A stretch of 42,334 nt of DNA from Oscillospiraceae bacterium (GCA_902765595.1 CACXAQ010000026.1:1-42334), one strand, 5' to 3'. Positions 24,457 through 32,575 are shown, counted from the first letter of the stretch. Numbers and translations: made by a program. The notes: generated by a model not told the origin, from the sequence alone.

Positions 24457-25101
24457 ATGAAACGGCTGCTGACCGCCCTGATGGTCCTGCTGCTGGGCCT
24501 GGGGCTGAGCACCTGCATCCACACGACCGATCCCCCGGAGCCGGACTGGCTCTCCATGCTGGTCCGGGCGGCGGAGGAAGGCGACCGGGAGGCGGGCCTC
24601 GCCGCCGTGGAGGGCTGGAACGCCGACGAGACCCGCCCGTCCCTGGATTACGACCTGCTGCTCCTGCTTTCGGATTTTCTGGCCGCGGAGACGGACAGCC
24701 GCTGGCTCACCGACGAGCTGCGCCTGGGCATGGGCGAGGTGGCGCTGAACCGGGTCGCCTCCCCGGAGTTTCCCGACACCCTGGAAGAGGTGCTGCCGGA
24801 CTACGCGGAGGAGCTGAAGATCGACTGCGACCGGGCGGAGGGGATCGACCGGGGCTACACGGAGCTGGCCCTGCGGCTGCTGCTGGGCGAGCGGCGGCTG
24901 GAGAAGACGGTGGTGTATCTGGGCCCCATGGTCCGGGGGCCGGTCCACTCGGTCTTCAAGGACCTGCACTACGGCTCCTTTTACTTCTGCGAGAGCAATC
25001 ACCCGGAGCTGTATGCGCCCCTGGCGCAGCTGGGCCCGGCGCTGCTCCGCATGCTTCCCGCCATCCCGGCGGAGATCGGCGCAGAGGCAAAAGATCCGTG
25101 A
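24457..25101 (+). CDS. SleB/CwlJ-like cell-wall hydrolase (divergent)
   Basis: Protein of 214 residues with a signal sequence MKRLLTALMVLLLGLGLSTC, possibly a lipobox. GMGEVALNRVASPEFPDTLEEVL matches the Hydrolase_2 (SleB) motif in which VxLNRVxSxxFPDTIxxV is typical, and FYFCESNHPELYAP the end region. SleB/CwlJ enzymes cut spore cortex peptidoglycan. The catalytic-region sequence before LNRV is shortened compared with typical members, so activity is uncertain. The ribosome site lies in a dyad (24413-24449). Confidence 0.6.
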   Translation: MKRLLTALMVLLLGLGLSTCIHTTDPPEPDWLSMLVRAAEEGDREAGLAAVEGWNADETRPSLDYDLLLLLSDFLAAETDSRWLTDELRLGMGEVALNRVASPEFPDTLEEVLPDYAEELKIDCDRAEGIDRGYTELALRLLLGERRLEKTVVYLGPMVRGPVHSVFKDLHYGSFYFCESNHPELYAPLAQLGPALLRMLPAIPAEIGAEAKDP

Positions 25102-25124
25102 AGACCTTGGTCTTCACGGATCTT
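25090..25124 (+). terminator. Terminator of the SleB-like gene
   Basis: AAAGATCCGTGAAGACC pairs with GGTCTTCACGGATCTTT around a short loop and overlaps the stop codon; CTGTTTTG follows. Confidence 0.8.
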
Positions 25125-25148
25125 TCTGTTTTGTATTCGGCTCGCTGT

Positions 25149-26674
25149 TTATTCCTCGGCCTTGGGCTCCCCGTTGACTCTCCGGATATACTCGTCGATC
25201 CAGTAGGCGGCGTTCTTGCCGGCGCCCATGGCCATGATGACCGTGGCGGAGCCCGTGACCGCATCGCCGCCGGCGAAGACGGCGACCTTCTCGGTATGGG
25301 CCATGTCGTCCGCGTCGATGCCGCCCTTGCGGGTGGTGGTCAGACCCGGGGTGGTGGAGCGGATCAGGGGGTTGGGGCTGGTGCCGATGGCGATGATGAC
25401 CGTATCGCACTCCAGCGTCCAGGTGGAACCCTCCACCGGCACGGGGGAGCGGCGGCCCCGCTCGTCGGGGGCGCCCAGCTCCTGGCGGACGCACTGCAGG
25501 CCGATGACGTGGCCGCTCTCGTCGCCCAGGATGGCGCAGGGATTGTTGAGCATGTTGAACTCGATGCCCTCAGCCTCGGCGTGCTCCACCTCTTCCTGGC
25601 GGGCGGGCATTTCGTTCTTGCCGCGGCGGTACACCACATGCACCTCGCTGGCGCCCAGACGCTTGGCCACGCGGGCCGCGTCCATGGCCACGTTGCCGGC
25701 GCCCACCACGGCCACCTTGTTGAACTTCTTGATGGGGGTGTCGTAGTCCTCCCGGTAGGCCTTCATCAGGTTGGTACGGGTCAGCAGCTCGTTGGCGGAG
25801 TAGACGCCCATCAGGTTCTCGCCGGGAATGTGCAGGAACTGGGGCAGGCCGGCGCCGGAGCCGATGAAGACGGCCTCGTAGCCCTCCTCAAAGAGCTCGT
25901 CGATGGTGATGGACTTGCCGACGATGACGTTGTTCACGATCTTCACGCCCATGGCCTTCAGATTCTCGATCTCCGCGGCCACGATCTCCTTGGGCAGACG
26001 GAACTGGGGGATGCCGTATAGCCCATCTTGCGCAGGTCGCCGGCGCAGGTCAGGCCCGCGGGGCCGGAGCCGATGACGGCGATGCGATGGCCGTTCGACT
26101 CGGGAACGGTGACGGGGGCCTTGTTCTTCTTGGCCATGTGATAGTCGGCCACGAAGCGCTCCAGCCGGCCGATGGCCACGCTCTCGCCCTTGACGCCGCG
26201 GACACAGCGGGACTCGCACTGCCGCTCCTGGGGGCAGACGCGGCCGCAGACGGCGGGCAGGGCGTTGGTGGAGGTGATGATCTCATAGGCGGCGTCAAAG
26301 TCGCCCTCGGCCACCTTGGCGATGAATTCGGGGATGCGCACGCTGACCGGGCAGCCGTTGCGGCACATGGGGTTCTTGCAGTTGAGGCAGCGCTTGGCCT
26401 CGGCAATGGCGACCTCGGGGCTGTAGCCCAGGGCCACCTCATCGAAGTTGTGGCTGCGGACCTCGGGGTCCTGCTCGGGCATGGGGTGCTTGAGCAGCTT
26501 CCGCTCGGCGATGGCGCTGGCCAGGATCCGCTTCAGGTCGGGCAGGCGCTGTTCCAGCTTCGCCAGGTCGATCTTGCCGTTTTCGTCGATACCGATCAGT
26601 TCCTCGACGAGCCGGGTATCCTCCGCCGTGATGATAGCGCCGAGCTTGGCTTGATTCAGCTTCTTTTCATCCAT
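25149..26674 (-). pseudogene. NfnB / glutamate synthase small-subunit-like oxidoreductase, interrupted
   Basis: The N-terminal part (from 26674) starts MDEKKLNQAKLGAIITAED and has the Fe-S cysteines CLNCKNPMCRNGCPV and CGRVCPQERQCESRC, then IAVIGSGPAGLTCAGDLRKMGY. The frame breaks at about 26016-26021 and resumes as YGIPQFRLPKEIVAAEIENL, continuing through AVVGAGNVAMDAARVAKRLG to ATVIMAMGAGKNAAYWIDEY. In the family about 16 residues (the strand after GxGxxG and a PGG turn) lie between the two tyrosines; here TA-TAC joins them, consistent with a deletion near 49 bases. Intact NfnB binds FAD and NADPH and partners NfnA in bifurcating ferredoxin:NADP+ transhydrogenation, or acts as a SudA/GltD-like reductase. 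Start overlaps the nfnA stop by 8 bases. Confidence 0.88.
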
Positions 26675-27533
26675 TTCTCTTCCCTCCCGTCATGTGGCAA
26701 ATGTGCTTGGCAGCCTCGTCCTGCTCCTCCTTGTAGAAGGCGGCGCGCTTGATGAGCGAATCAAAATCCACCTGGTGCGCGTCGAAGTCCGGACCGTCCA
26801 CGCAGGCGAACTTGGTTTCGCCGCCCACGATCACGCGGCAGCAGCCGCACATGCCGGTGCCGTCCACCATGATGGGGTCCAGAGAGATGATGGTGCTGAT
26901 GCCGTAGGGGCGGGTCACGTCGGCCAGGAACTTCATCATGATGTCCGGCCCGATGGCGATGACCCGGTCGAACTGGGGCCGGGACCAGATGATGTTGGAC
27001 TCGATCTCCTGCTTGAGGAACACGGTGGTGAAGCCCTTCTTGCCGTAGCTGCCGTCGTCGGTGCAGATGATGAGCTTGTCGGAGACCTCCCTCAGCTCGT
27101 CCTTCAAAATCACGATATCCGCGCTGCGGAAGCCCGCGATGAAGGTGACCTCGATCCCGCGCTCATGCATCTCCTTGGCAATGGGGTATGCGATGGCGCA
27201 GCCCACACCGCCGCCCACGACGCAGACCTTCTTCAGGCCTTCCATCTCCGTGGCCTTGCCCAGAGGGCCGGCAATGTCGGAAATATAGTCGCCCTGCTCC
27301 ACGGTGTGCAGCATTTTGGTGGTGCGGCCGGCGGCCTGCACCATGACGGTGACGGTGCCCTTTTCCCGGTCATAGCCGGCAACGGACACGGGGACGCGCT
27401 CGCCCTGCTCATCCAGGCGGAAGATCACGAATTGACCGGCCCGGGCGTGGCGTGCGATGTAGGGTGCTTCGATCTCGAAGAGGCAAATCGTCTTCGCATC
27501 GTTGAGAAAACGCTTGGTAACTACTTTGTACAT
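26667..27533 (-). CDS. NfnA-like ferredoxin-NADP+ reductase subunit
   Basis: Protein of 288 residues with the ferredoxin reductase fold. FAD part: ARAGQFVIFRLDEQGERVPVS. NAD part: VCVVGGGVGCAIAYPIAKEM. A 2Fe-2S cysteine cluster lies at the end: GTGMCGCCRVIVGGETKFACVDGP. It belongs to the NfnA/SudB and dihydroorotate dehydrogenase electron-transfer group. Together with the next gene it would form NADH-dependent reduced ferredoxin:NADP+ oxidoreductase. The ATG at 27533 has GAGGTG 5 bases upstream; the longer reading adds 13 unlikely residues. Confidence 0.9.
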   Translation of the reverse strand: MYKVVTKRFLNDAKTICLFEIEAPYIARHARAGQFVIFRLDEQGERVPVSVAGYDREKGTVTVMVQAAGRTTKMLHTVEQGDYISDIAGPLGKATEMEGLKKVCVVGGGVGCAIAYPIAKEMHERGIEVTFIAGFRSADIVILKDELREVSDKLIICTDDGSYGKKGFTTVFLKQEIESNIIWSRPQFDRVIAIGPDIMMKFLADVTRPYGISTIISLDPIMVDGTGMCGCCRVIVGGETKFACVDGPDFDAHQVDFDSLIKRAAFYKEEQDEAAKHICHMTGGKRNG

Positions 27534-27661
27534 CTTACACCTCAAATGGTAAAAGATTAGGCCAAGAGCCAATTAATATTGTATCGCAGAGTCAAGAAAA
27601 TGTCAAACATTATGCTTGCTTTTGTCGCGACTTTTGTAAAAACTTGGACAGGGGGACGCAG

Positions 27662-27968
27662 AAAGAGGAGGGCTGGGCGCCCTCACGCAAGGAGACGACA
27701 GGTTTTGAGCGGACCTTTTCCCCCCTTACTTCACAGAAAAATCCGGAAATACGTCAAGTATTCCCGGATTTTTCTATTTTGCCTGAGCGAAAAATTTCTC
27801 GCTCAAAACTGCTTTGCACGCAAAAAGAGAGGTTTTTGTGTCGGGCAAGGCGAAAAGCGCAGGAATCCTGGCTATGGATTTCGAGCATTTTCAACGCAGC
27901 CCGGCGCAAAAAGATCCTTTTTGCGCTGCCGTATCCTTATGTGAGGGCGCCCAAGGGCCCTCCTCTTT
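27662..27968. repeat. 307-bp MITE-like element with long inverted ends
   Basis: Left end AAAGAGGAGGGC plus TGGGCGCCCTCACGCAAGGA (27662-27693) matches the complement of the right end (27934-27968), with three extra bases and two changes. Inside are hairpins at 27735-27775 (12-bp outer stem), 27784-27805 and 27904-27926 (10-bp stem). Open frames crossing it lack ribosome sites and known motifs. Non-autonomous mobile element is the best reading. Confidence 0.8.
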
Positions 27969-27981
27969 GGGTATTTGCAGT

Positions 27982-28707
27982 TTAATCCAGGATCCTGCCG
28001 TCCCGGGAGATGGTCACCACCTGCCAGGGCAGGAACTTGCCGCTGCTGCGGATGGCCGTCTCCGCGGCCCGCTGGAGGCCGCCGCAGCAGGGCACCTCCA
28101 TCCGGACGATGGTCACGCTCTTCACGTCGTTATCCCGGATGATTTCCGTCAGCTTCTCGGAATAGTCCACCGCGTCCAGCTTGGGGCAGCCGATGAGGGT
28201 GATCTTGCCCTTCATGAAGTCCTCGTGCAGATTGGCGTAGGCATAGGCCGTGCAGTCCGCCGCGATCAGGAGCTTTGCCCCGTCGAAGAAGGGCGCCCGA
28301 GTGGGCAGGAGCTTGATCTGGCAGGGCCACTGCTCCAGCCGGGACACGCCGCGGGTCGCCGGCTGCGCGGCGTCCGCCGCCGGGACCTCTTCTCTGTGGA
28401 GCGCCACTGTCCGGGAACCGGGGCAGCCGCCGGCGCGGCGCAGCTCGCCCGGGAGCTTCTCCGCAGCCTGCTTCTGCCGGCTGGCCTTCACCGCCGCCTC
28501 GTCGTAGGCGGGCGCCTCCCGCTCCTCAAAGCGGATGGCGCCGGTGGGGCAGCCGGGCAGGCAGTCGCCAAAGCCGTCGCAGAAGTTTTCCCGGACCAGC
28601 CGGGCCTTGCCGTCTATGATGTCGATGGCCCCCTCGTGGCAGGCGCTGGCGCACAGGCCGCAGCCGTTGCATTTTTCTTCGTCGATATGGATGGTTTTCC
28701 GGATCAT
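27982..28707 (-). CDS. Ferredoxin-type 4Fe-4S protein
   Basis: Protein of 241 residues. N-terminal two-cluster ferredoxin: CNGCGLCASACHEGAI and a second variant set CDGFGDCLPGCPTGAI. The C-terminal 140 residues (WPCQIKLLPTRAPFFDGAKL, ADCTAYAYANLHEDFMKGK, IGCPKLDAVDYSEKL, PCCGGLQRA) form a conserved domain often found in clostridial iron-sulfur proteins, likely binding another cluster. The ATG at 28707 follows GGGAGG. It diverges from a Crp/Fnr gene and shares an operator, so it is probably a redox- or nitrosative-stress target of that regulator. Confidence 0.88.
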   Translation of the reverse strand: MIRKTIHIDEEKCNGCGLCASACHEGAIDIIDGKARLVRENFCDGFGDCLPGCPTGAIRFEEREAPAYDEAAVKASRQKQAAEKLPGELRRAGGCPGSRTVALHREEVPAADAAQPATRGVSRLEQWPCQIKLLPTRAPFFDGAKLLIAADCTAYAYANLHEDFMKGKITLIGCPKLDAVDYSEKLTEIIRDNDVKSVTIVRMEVPCCGGLQRAAETAIRSSGKFLPWQVVTISRDGRILD

Positions 28708-28720
28708 ATTCTTGCCTCCC

Positions 28721-28749
28721 TTGCTTTTCTGGGGCCATTTTACTATAAT
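28721..28749 (+). promoter_or_regulatory. Promoter of the Crp/Fnr gene
   Basis: TTGCTT (28721-28726), 17 bases, TATAAT (28744-28749). The palindromic operator lies just downstream of the expected start of transcription. Confidence 0.65.
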
Positions 28750-28762
28750 GCAGAGGCTATGT

Positions 28763-28780
28763 ATGTGGTTATAACCACAT
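28763..28780. promoter_or_regulatory. Perfect 18-bp Crp/Fnr-type operator
   Basis: ATGTGGTTATAACCACAT is its own reverse complement. A minus-strand -10 box TATAGT (28747-28742) predicts a start near 28735, putting the operator centre about 37-41 bases upstream of the ferredoxin transcript, as in class II activation. On the plus strand it would block the regulator's own transcription. Confidence 0.75.
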
Positions 28781-28806
28781 TTTAGGGAAAAAGGGAGGAA
28801 AACTGC

Positions 28807-29460
28807 ATGGACATGGGAACTCTTCAAAAGGCGCGGATCTTCCGGGGACTGACTGCGGAGGAGCTGTCTTCGGCGCTGCTCGCCCTCCGCGGGGAGGAGA
28901 AGCGGTACCGGAAGGGGCAGGTGCTGCTCCATGCCGGCGACCTGACCGAGAAGATGGGGCTGGTGCTGGAGGGCAGCGTGACCATCGAGAGCAACGACGC
29001 CTGGGGCAACCGCAGCATCCTCAGCCACGTGGGGCCGATGCAGCTCTTTGCCGAGACCTACGCCCTGCTCGCCGGGGAGCCGCTGCTGGTGGACGCGGCC
29101 GCCAATGAGGACTGCCGGGTCCTGTTCCTGCGGGCGGACGGCATCCTGCAGCTCACGGAGCAGGCGGCGCCCTGGGCAAGGAAGCTGGCGGACAATCTGC
29201 TCTGCATCACGGCCGCGAAGAATCTGCACCTGGCGGGCCGCAGCTTTCATACAGCGCCGAAGACCATCCGGGGCCGGGTCATGGCCTATCTGAACACCGT
29301 GTCGCTGCAGAAGCAGAGCAAGGACTTTGACATTCCCTTTGACCGGCAGCAGCTGGCCGATTATCTGAACCTGGAGCGCAGCGCCCTTTCCAAGGAGCTG
29401 GGGCGCATGCAGCGGGAGGGCCTGATCGAAACGCGCAAGTCCCATTTCCGCATCCGGTGA
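28807..29460 (+). CDS. Crp/Fnr family transcriptional regulator
   Basis: Protein of 217 residues. N-terminal cyclic-nucleotide-binding-like barrel (RYRKGQVLLHAGDLTEKMGLVLEGSVTIES) and C-terminal winged helix with recognition segment DRQQLADYLNLERSALSKELGRMQREGLI. There is no Fnr-type N-terminal cysteine cluster, so it is not an oxygen sensor of the classical kind; haem or small-molecule sensing is possible. GGGAGG lies 8 bases before the ATG. It is divergent from the ferredoxin gene with the operator between. Confidence 0.92.
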   Translation: MDMGTLQKARIFRGLTAEELSSALLALRGEEKRYRKGQVLLHAGDLTEKMGLVLEGSVTIESNDAWGNRSILSHVGPMQLFAETYALLAGEPLLVDAAANEDCRVLFLRADGILQLTEQAAPWARKLADNLLCITAAKNLHLAGRSFHTAPKTIRGRVMAYLNTVSLQKQSKDFDIPFDRQQLADYLNLERSALSKELGRMQREGLIETRKSHFRIR

Positions 29461-29470
29461 GCGCGGGCAC

Positions 29471-29508
29471 CAAAAAGAAGGACAGGCCATGGTCTGTCCT
29501 TCTTTTTG
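29471..29508 (+). terminator. Terminator of the Crp/Fnr gene
   Basis: CAAAAAGAAGGACAG and CTGTCCTTCTTTTTG pair around an 8-base loop ten bases after the stop codon. The A/T-rich ends make it bidirectional. Confidence 0.85.
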
Positions 29509-29582
29509 TCTGATCCGCCGGCGAAAGATGCCGGCGGAAAGTGAATGAATCAATTATCGAAACCGTTATCGGCGGATCCTCC

Positions 29583-30095
29583 TTACAGGGATGCCGCCAT
29601 ATCCGCGATCCGTTTCAGCACATCTTCGTCGTGATTGGTGAAGAGGCCCATGTTCTCCAGCCCCAGATAGCCGAGGAAATCCCCTTCAAAGGAGAACCTG
29701 GCGCCGTCGTACATGTCCGCGTCACCGGAGGCAAGGAACATGGCCGCTTTTTTCAGCCGTTCCGGCGCGGCGGGATAAAGCGCTGCGTAAAAGCGGTCGA
29801 TGACGCATTTCAGCTGGCCGCTGATGTTGTGGTAATAGATCGGCGAGGCAAGCACAAGCATGTCCGCCTCCTGCAGCTTTTCATAGATCTCCCCCATGTC
29901 GTCCTTCTGGACGCATGTGCCGGCTCCCTTTCCGTGGCAGTACTCGCAGGCCAGGCAGCCGTAGATATTCCTGCGGCAGACATTGATCTCTGTCACTTCA
30001 TGCCCGGAAGTGCCTGCCGCTTCTTTGAACGCAGCGACCATCTTGGCCGTATCGCCCTGGGGACGGGGGCTTCCGTTCAGTACGAGAATGTTCAT
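29583..30095 (-). CDS. Flavodoxin-like NADPH-dependent FMN reductase
   Basis: Protein of 170 residues. MNILVLNGSPRPQGDTAKMV is the flavin-phosphate loop, with CLACEYCHGKGAGTCVQKDDM and ASPIYYHNISGQLKCVIDRFY following, the pattern of the NADPH-dependent FMN reductase / iron-sulfur flavoprotein group. The cysteines (CLACEYC, C in GTCVQ) could hold a cluster or be redox-active. Start overlaps the stop of the cyclophilin-like gene by 4 bases. Last gene of a five-gene operon. Confidence 0.9.
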   Translation of the reverse strand: MNILVLNGSPRPQGDTAKMVAAFKEAAGTSGHEVTEINVCRRNIYGCLACEYCHGKGAGTCVQKDDMGEIYEKLQEADMLVLASPIYYHNISGQLKCVIDRFYAALYPAAPERLKKAAMFLASGDADMYDGARFSFEGDFLGYLGLENMGLFTNHDEDVLKRIADMAASL

Positions 30096-30673
30096 TTTTC
30101 AGCCTCCATCCGGAGCGTGACGCTCACGGCTCCTTGTCCCAGGAGCTCCTCCATTTCTGCCGCGCTCCGATCAGTGATGTGTCCGAGACGGGTGTAGGCC
30201 CAGGTATTTGGCCCATAAAACACGACCATCTGATCCCCCGCGTACAGGACGATATCGCCGGCTTCGGTCGTGATCCGCACATCGCTGCGCGGCAGGCTCG
30301 TCCCCAGCGGCCCGACCTGCTCAAAGCCGCCGTACATGGACATCTGGATCGTCAGCGGCTTTTCCCGGCACAGCTCTCTCAGCGCCGCGACGGCCGCATT
30401 GTCTTCCCAGGACACCGAAACCGCGGTTTCCCCGATCATCATCTGAAGCATAGCATCCTCCCCCTCTGTCAAATCCTTTTTTTCAGGCAGCTCTTCTTTC
30501 GATATCTCAGTTTTTTCAGCGGGATCAAGCGCCGCAGCGGGGGCGGCGGGGGTGCTCACGGGACTGTTCTCCGGGGCGGGGCTTGCGCCGCAGGCGCACA
30601 GCGTCAGAAGGAGACAGATCCCAGCCAAAAGCCATAGGGCTCTCCCGCTCCTCCTTTTTCCCTTTTTTCTCAT
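30092..30673 (-). CDS. Cyclophilin-like-fold lipoprotein
   Basis: Protein of 193 residues with a lipoprotein signal ending LLTLCACGAS (lipobox LCAC), a proline/alanine linker, and a C-terminal domain matching the bacterial cyclophilin-like fold. Typical stretches are IGETAVSVSWEDNAAVAALREL, PLTIQMSMYGGFEQVGPLG and DIVLYAGDQMVVFYGPNTWAYTRLGHI. This domain is regularly found beside flavodoxins and hydrolases in Clostridia. Overlaps both neighbours by 4 bases. No proven activity is known for the family. Confidence 0.85.
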   Translation of the reverse strand: MRKKGKRRSGRALWLLAGICLLLTLCACGASPAPENSPVSTPAAPAAALDPAEKTEISKEELPEKKDLTEGEDAMLQMMIGETAVSVSWEDNAAVAALRELCREKPLTIQMSMYGGFEQVGPLGTSLPRSDVRITTEAGDIVLYAGDQMVVFYGPNTWAYTRLGHITDRSAAEMEELLGQGAVSVTLRMEAEK

Positions 30674-31212
30674 AGGTCTTTGCCCAGCGCATATGCCGCC
30701 TGAAGCTTCTCCGAATGATCCTTCGCCTCCCCGGTTCCCGTCACGCCGCCCAGGAAAACGGTGCCTGCCAGTCTGGCGCGCTCAAAGCACTCGATCCAGC
30801 CCTGCAGACCGCTGATGGCACGCTGTGGGACCGTTTCCTCCTCCTCCGCCGCGGAAGTCAGCAGATACACATCGGTGAAGGCGTAGTTGCTGGGAAACAG
30901 CGGATTGAGCCGATCCAGCAGCGTCTTGAGCTGGCCGGACATTTCGTAGTAATAAATGGGCGTGGCAAACACCAGCACGTCGGCGCTCAGCGCTTTTTGA
31001 CAGATCTCATCCGCGTCGTCACGGATCACACAGCGGAGCTTCTCCTGGCACACGAAGCAGCCGCGGCAGAAGTTCACGGTTTTTCCCCGCAGGGAAAGGA
31101 ACTCGACTTCATGTCCCGCTGCCTTCGCGCCGTCGGCGAAGGCCAGTGCCAGCGCCTCGGAATTGCTGTTTTTGCGCAGGCTTGTCGAGATGATCAAAAC
31201 CTTTTTACTCAT
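30670..31212 (-). CDS. Flavodoxin-like NAD(P)H-dependent oxidoreductase
   Basis: Protein of 180 residues. MSKKVLIISTSLRKNSNSEA forms the FMN loop, FCRGCFVCQEKLRCVIRDD the cysteine region and FATPIYYYEMSGQLKTLLDRLNP the second flavin segment. A paralogue of the gene at 29583-30095. The ATG at 31212 has AGGAGAAGGAAC upstream and overlaps the hydrolase stop by 8 bases. Likely role is quinone or aromatic-compound reduction, inferred from family. Confidence 0.9.
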   Translation of the reverse strand: MSKKVLIISTSLRKNSNSEALALAFADGAKAAGHEVEFLSLRGKTVNFCRGCFVCQEKLRCVIRDDADEICQKALSADVLVFATPIYYYEMSGQLKTLLDRLNPLFPSNYAFTDVYLLTSAAEEEETVPQRAISGLQGWIECFERARLAGTVFLGGVTGTGEAKDHSEKLQAAYALGKDL

Positions 31213-32224
31213 GTTCCTTCTCCTTTTCTCCCAGGTATTCCGTAAAGAAGCTCTCCAGCTTGTCAAAGGGGATGGCGTTCTTTCCGCCGCCGTCGTAGAG
31301 GTCGGTATGCACGGCGCCCGGGATAAGCAGCAGTTCCTTGTTCTCAGAGTACTTGCTGCCCTTCACCATATCGGCATAGGCGTCCCGGCTGAAGTAGCAG
31401 GAGTGCGCCGCGTCGCCGTGGATCACCAGCACCGCGCTGCGGATCTCGTTGGTGTACTGCAGGATCGGCTGATTCAGGAAGCTTTCGCAGCCGATCACGT
31501 TCCAGCCGCCGTTGGAGTTGAGGGAACGGGGATGGTAGCCCCGCGGCGTCTTGTAATAATCGTAATAGTCCTTGACGAAGAAGGGCGCGTCCTCCGGCAG
31601 GGGGTCCACCACGCCGCCGCCCAGCTTGTATTCTCCGGCCTTCAGATCCTCCAGCCGCTGCGCGCACAGGGCGGAGCGCTTGGCATAGCGCGCCTCCTCG
31701 CTGTCCTCGGAATCGAAATAGCCCTTGGCGTTCACACGGCTCATGTCGTACATGGTGGCGGCCACCGTCGCCTTGACGCGGGTGTCCAGCGCCGCTGTGT
31801 TCAGCGCCAAACCGCCCCAGCCGCAGATCCCGATGATGCCGATGCGCCGGGGATCCGCGCCCTCCTGCAGGGACAGGAAGTCCACCGCCGCCATGAAGTC
31901 CTCGGTGTTGATGTCCGGAGAGGCCATATAGCGGGGCATTCCGCCGCTTTCGCCGGTGAAAGAGGGATCAAAAGCCAGGGTCAGGAATCCGCGTTCGGCC
32001 ATTGTCTGGGCATACAGGCCGGAGCACTGCTCCTTGACCGCGCCGAAGGGGCCGCAGACGGCGATGGCCGGGAGCCTGCCCTCGGCATGACGGGGGATAT
32101 ACAGATCACCCGCCAGCGTGATGCCGTAGCGGTTCAAAAAGGTGACCTTGCTGTGCTCGACCTTATCGCTTTTCGGGAAGGTCTTGTCCCATTCCTGCGT
32201 CAGATTCAAGTTTTCGGTTTTCAT
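31205..32224 (-). CDS. Alpha/beta hydrolase (dienelactone hydrolase-like)
   Basis: Protein of 339 residues. It has IAVCGPFGAVKEQCSGLYAQ, FDPSFTGESGG, the nucleophile elbow GIIGICGWGGLALN (cysteine in the elbow instead of serine), AVLVIHGDAAHSCYFSRDAY and LIPGAVHTDLYDGG. The elbow G-x-C-x-G is typical of dienelactone-hydrolase-like members. The ATG at 32224 follows GGAGAGATTATCGCC; a longer frame overlaps the upstream small gene and is rejected. Part of the LysR-divergent operon. Confidence 0.88.
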   Translation of the reverse strand: MKTENLNLTQEWDKTFPKSDKVEHSKVTFLNRYGITLAGDLYIPRHAEGRLPAIAVCGPFGAVKEQCSGLYAQTMAERGFLTLAFDPSFTGESGGMPRYMASPDINTEDFMAAVDFLSLQEGADPRRIGIIGICGWGGLALNTAALDTRVKATVAATMYDMSRVNAKGYFDSEDSEEARYAKRSALCAQRLEDLKAGEYKLGGGVVDPLPEDAPFFVKDYYDYYKTPRGYHPRSLNSNGGWNVIGCESFLNQPILQYTNEIRSAVLVIHGDAAHSCYFSRDAYADMVKGSKYSENKELLLIPGAVHTDLYDGGGKNAIPFDKLESFFTEYLGEKEKEHE

Positions 32225-32240
32225 GGCGATAATCTCTCCT

Positions 32241-32456
32241 TTACAAGTTTTGCGCTTTCCGAATGAGCAGATCGAGACGGTCCAGCTGCTTTTGTTTCTC
32301 ATGCAGCGCGTCCAGCTGTTCGCAGCGGCAGCAGCGCAGGCAGCGGATCAGTTCCTCCCGCGCGCCGGCGGCATAGAGCGCCTCCGCTTTTCGGATGCTG
32401 GTTTCATTGCAGCCCGCGTCTTGCATGCTGATGCGAAGATGTGTCCAGGCATCCAC
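32241..32456 (-). CDS. Small cysteine-containing helical protein
   Basis: Protein of 71 residues, MDAWTHLRISMQDAGCNETS then a helical part with CLRCCRCEQLDALHEKQKQL. It is read from a GTG start with GGAGGG 8 bases upstream. Four clustered cysteines (CNET, CLRCCRC) suggest metal or redox binding. Small proteins of this type are seen beside such hydrolase/flavodoxin operons; I know no function. First gene of the operon, 16 bases before the hydrolase. Confidence 0.7.
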   Translation of the reverse strand: MDAWTHLRISMQDAGCNETSIRKAEALYAAGAREELIRCLRCCRCEQLDALHEKQKQLDRLDLLIRKAQNL

Positions 32457-32486
32457 TTCTCTGCCCTCCGATTGTTTTGTGTTTTC

Positions 32487-32516
32487 AGTATAACAGCTTG
32501 CTTTTTCATGCGCTAA
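32487..32516 (-). promoter_or_regulatory. Promoter of the flavodoxin operon
   Basis: Minus strand: TTAGCG (32516-32511), 18 bases, TATACT (32492-32487). It is followed by the GGAGGG of the small gene. Confidence 0.5.
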
Positions 32517-32526
32517 TAGTTATACT

Positions 32527-32542
32527 GTATATCGTGATATAC
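32527..32542. promoter_or_regulatory. LysR-type operator candidate
   Basis: GTATATC-GT-GATATAC, two perfect 7-base arms, between the divergent promoters of the LysR gene and the operon. It also fits the T-N11-A pattern of LysR sites. Confidence 0.5.
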
Positions 32543-32575
32543 GTTTTTTGAATTTCGCAGAAAGGGGGATCCCCC

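Noticed and set aside
27579-27985. Open frames of 113-121 codons in the nfnA-ferredoxin gap
   Set aside because: They lie within the MITE-like element, lack ribosome sites and have no recognisable motif.
28708-29553. N-terminal extension of the ferredoxin frame past 28707
   Set aside because: It would run through the divergent Crp/Fnr gene and the operator; the ATG at 28707 has a good ribosome site.
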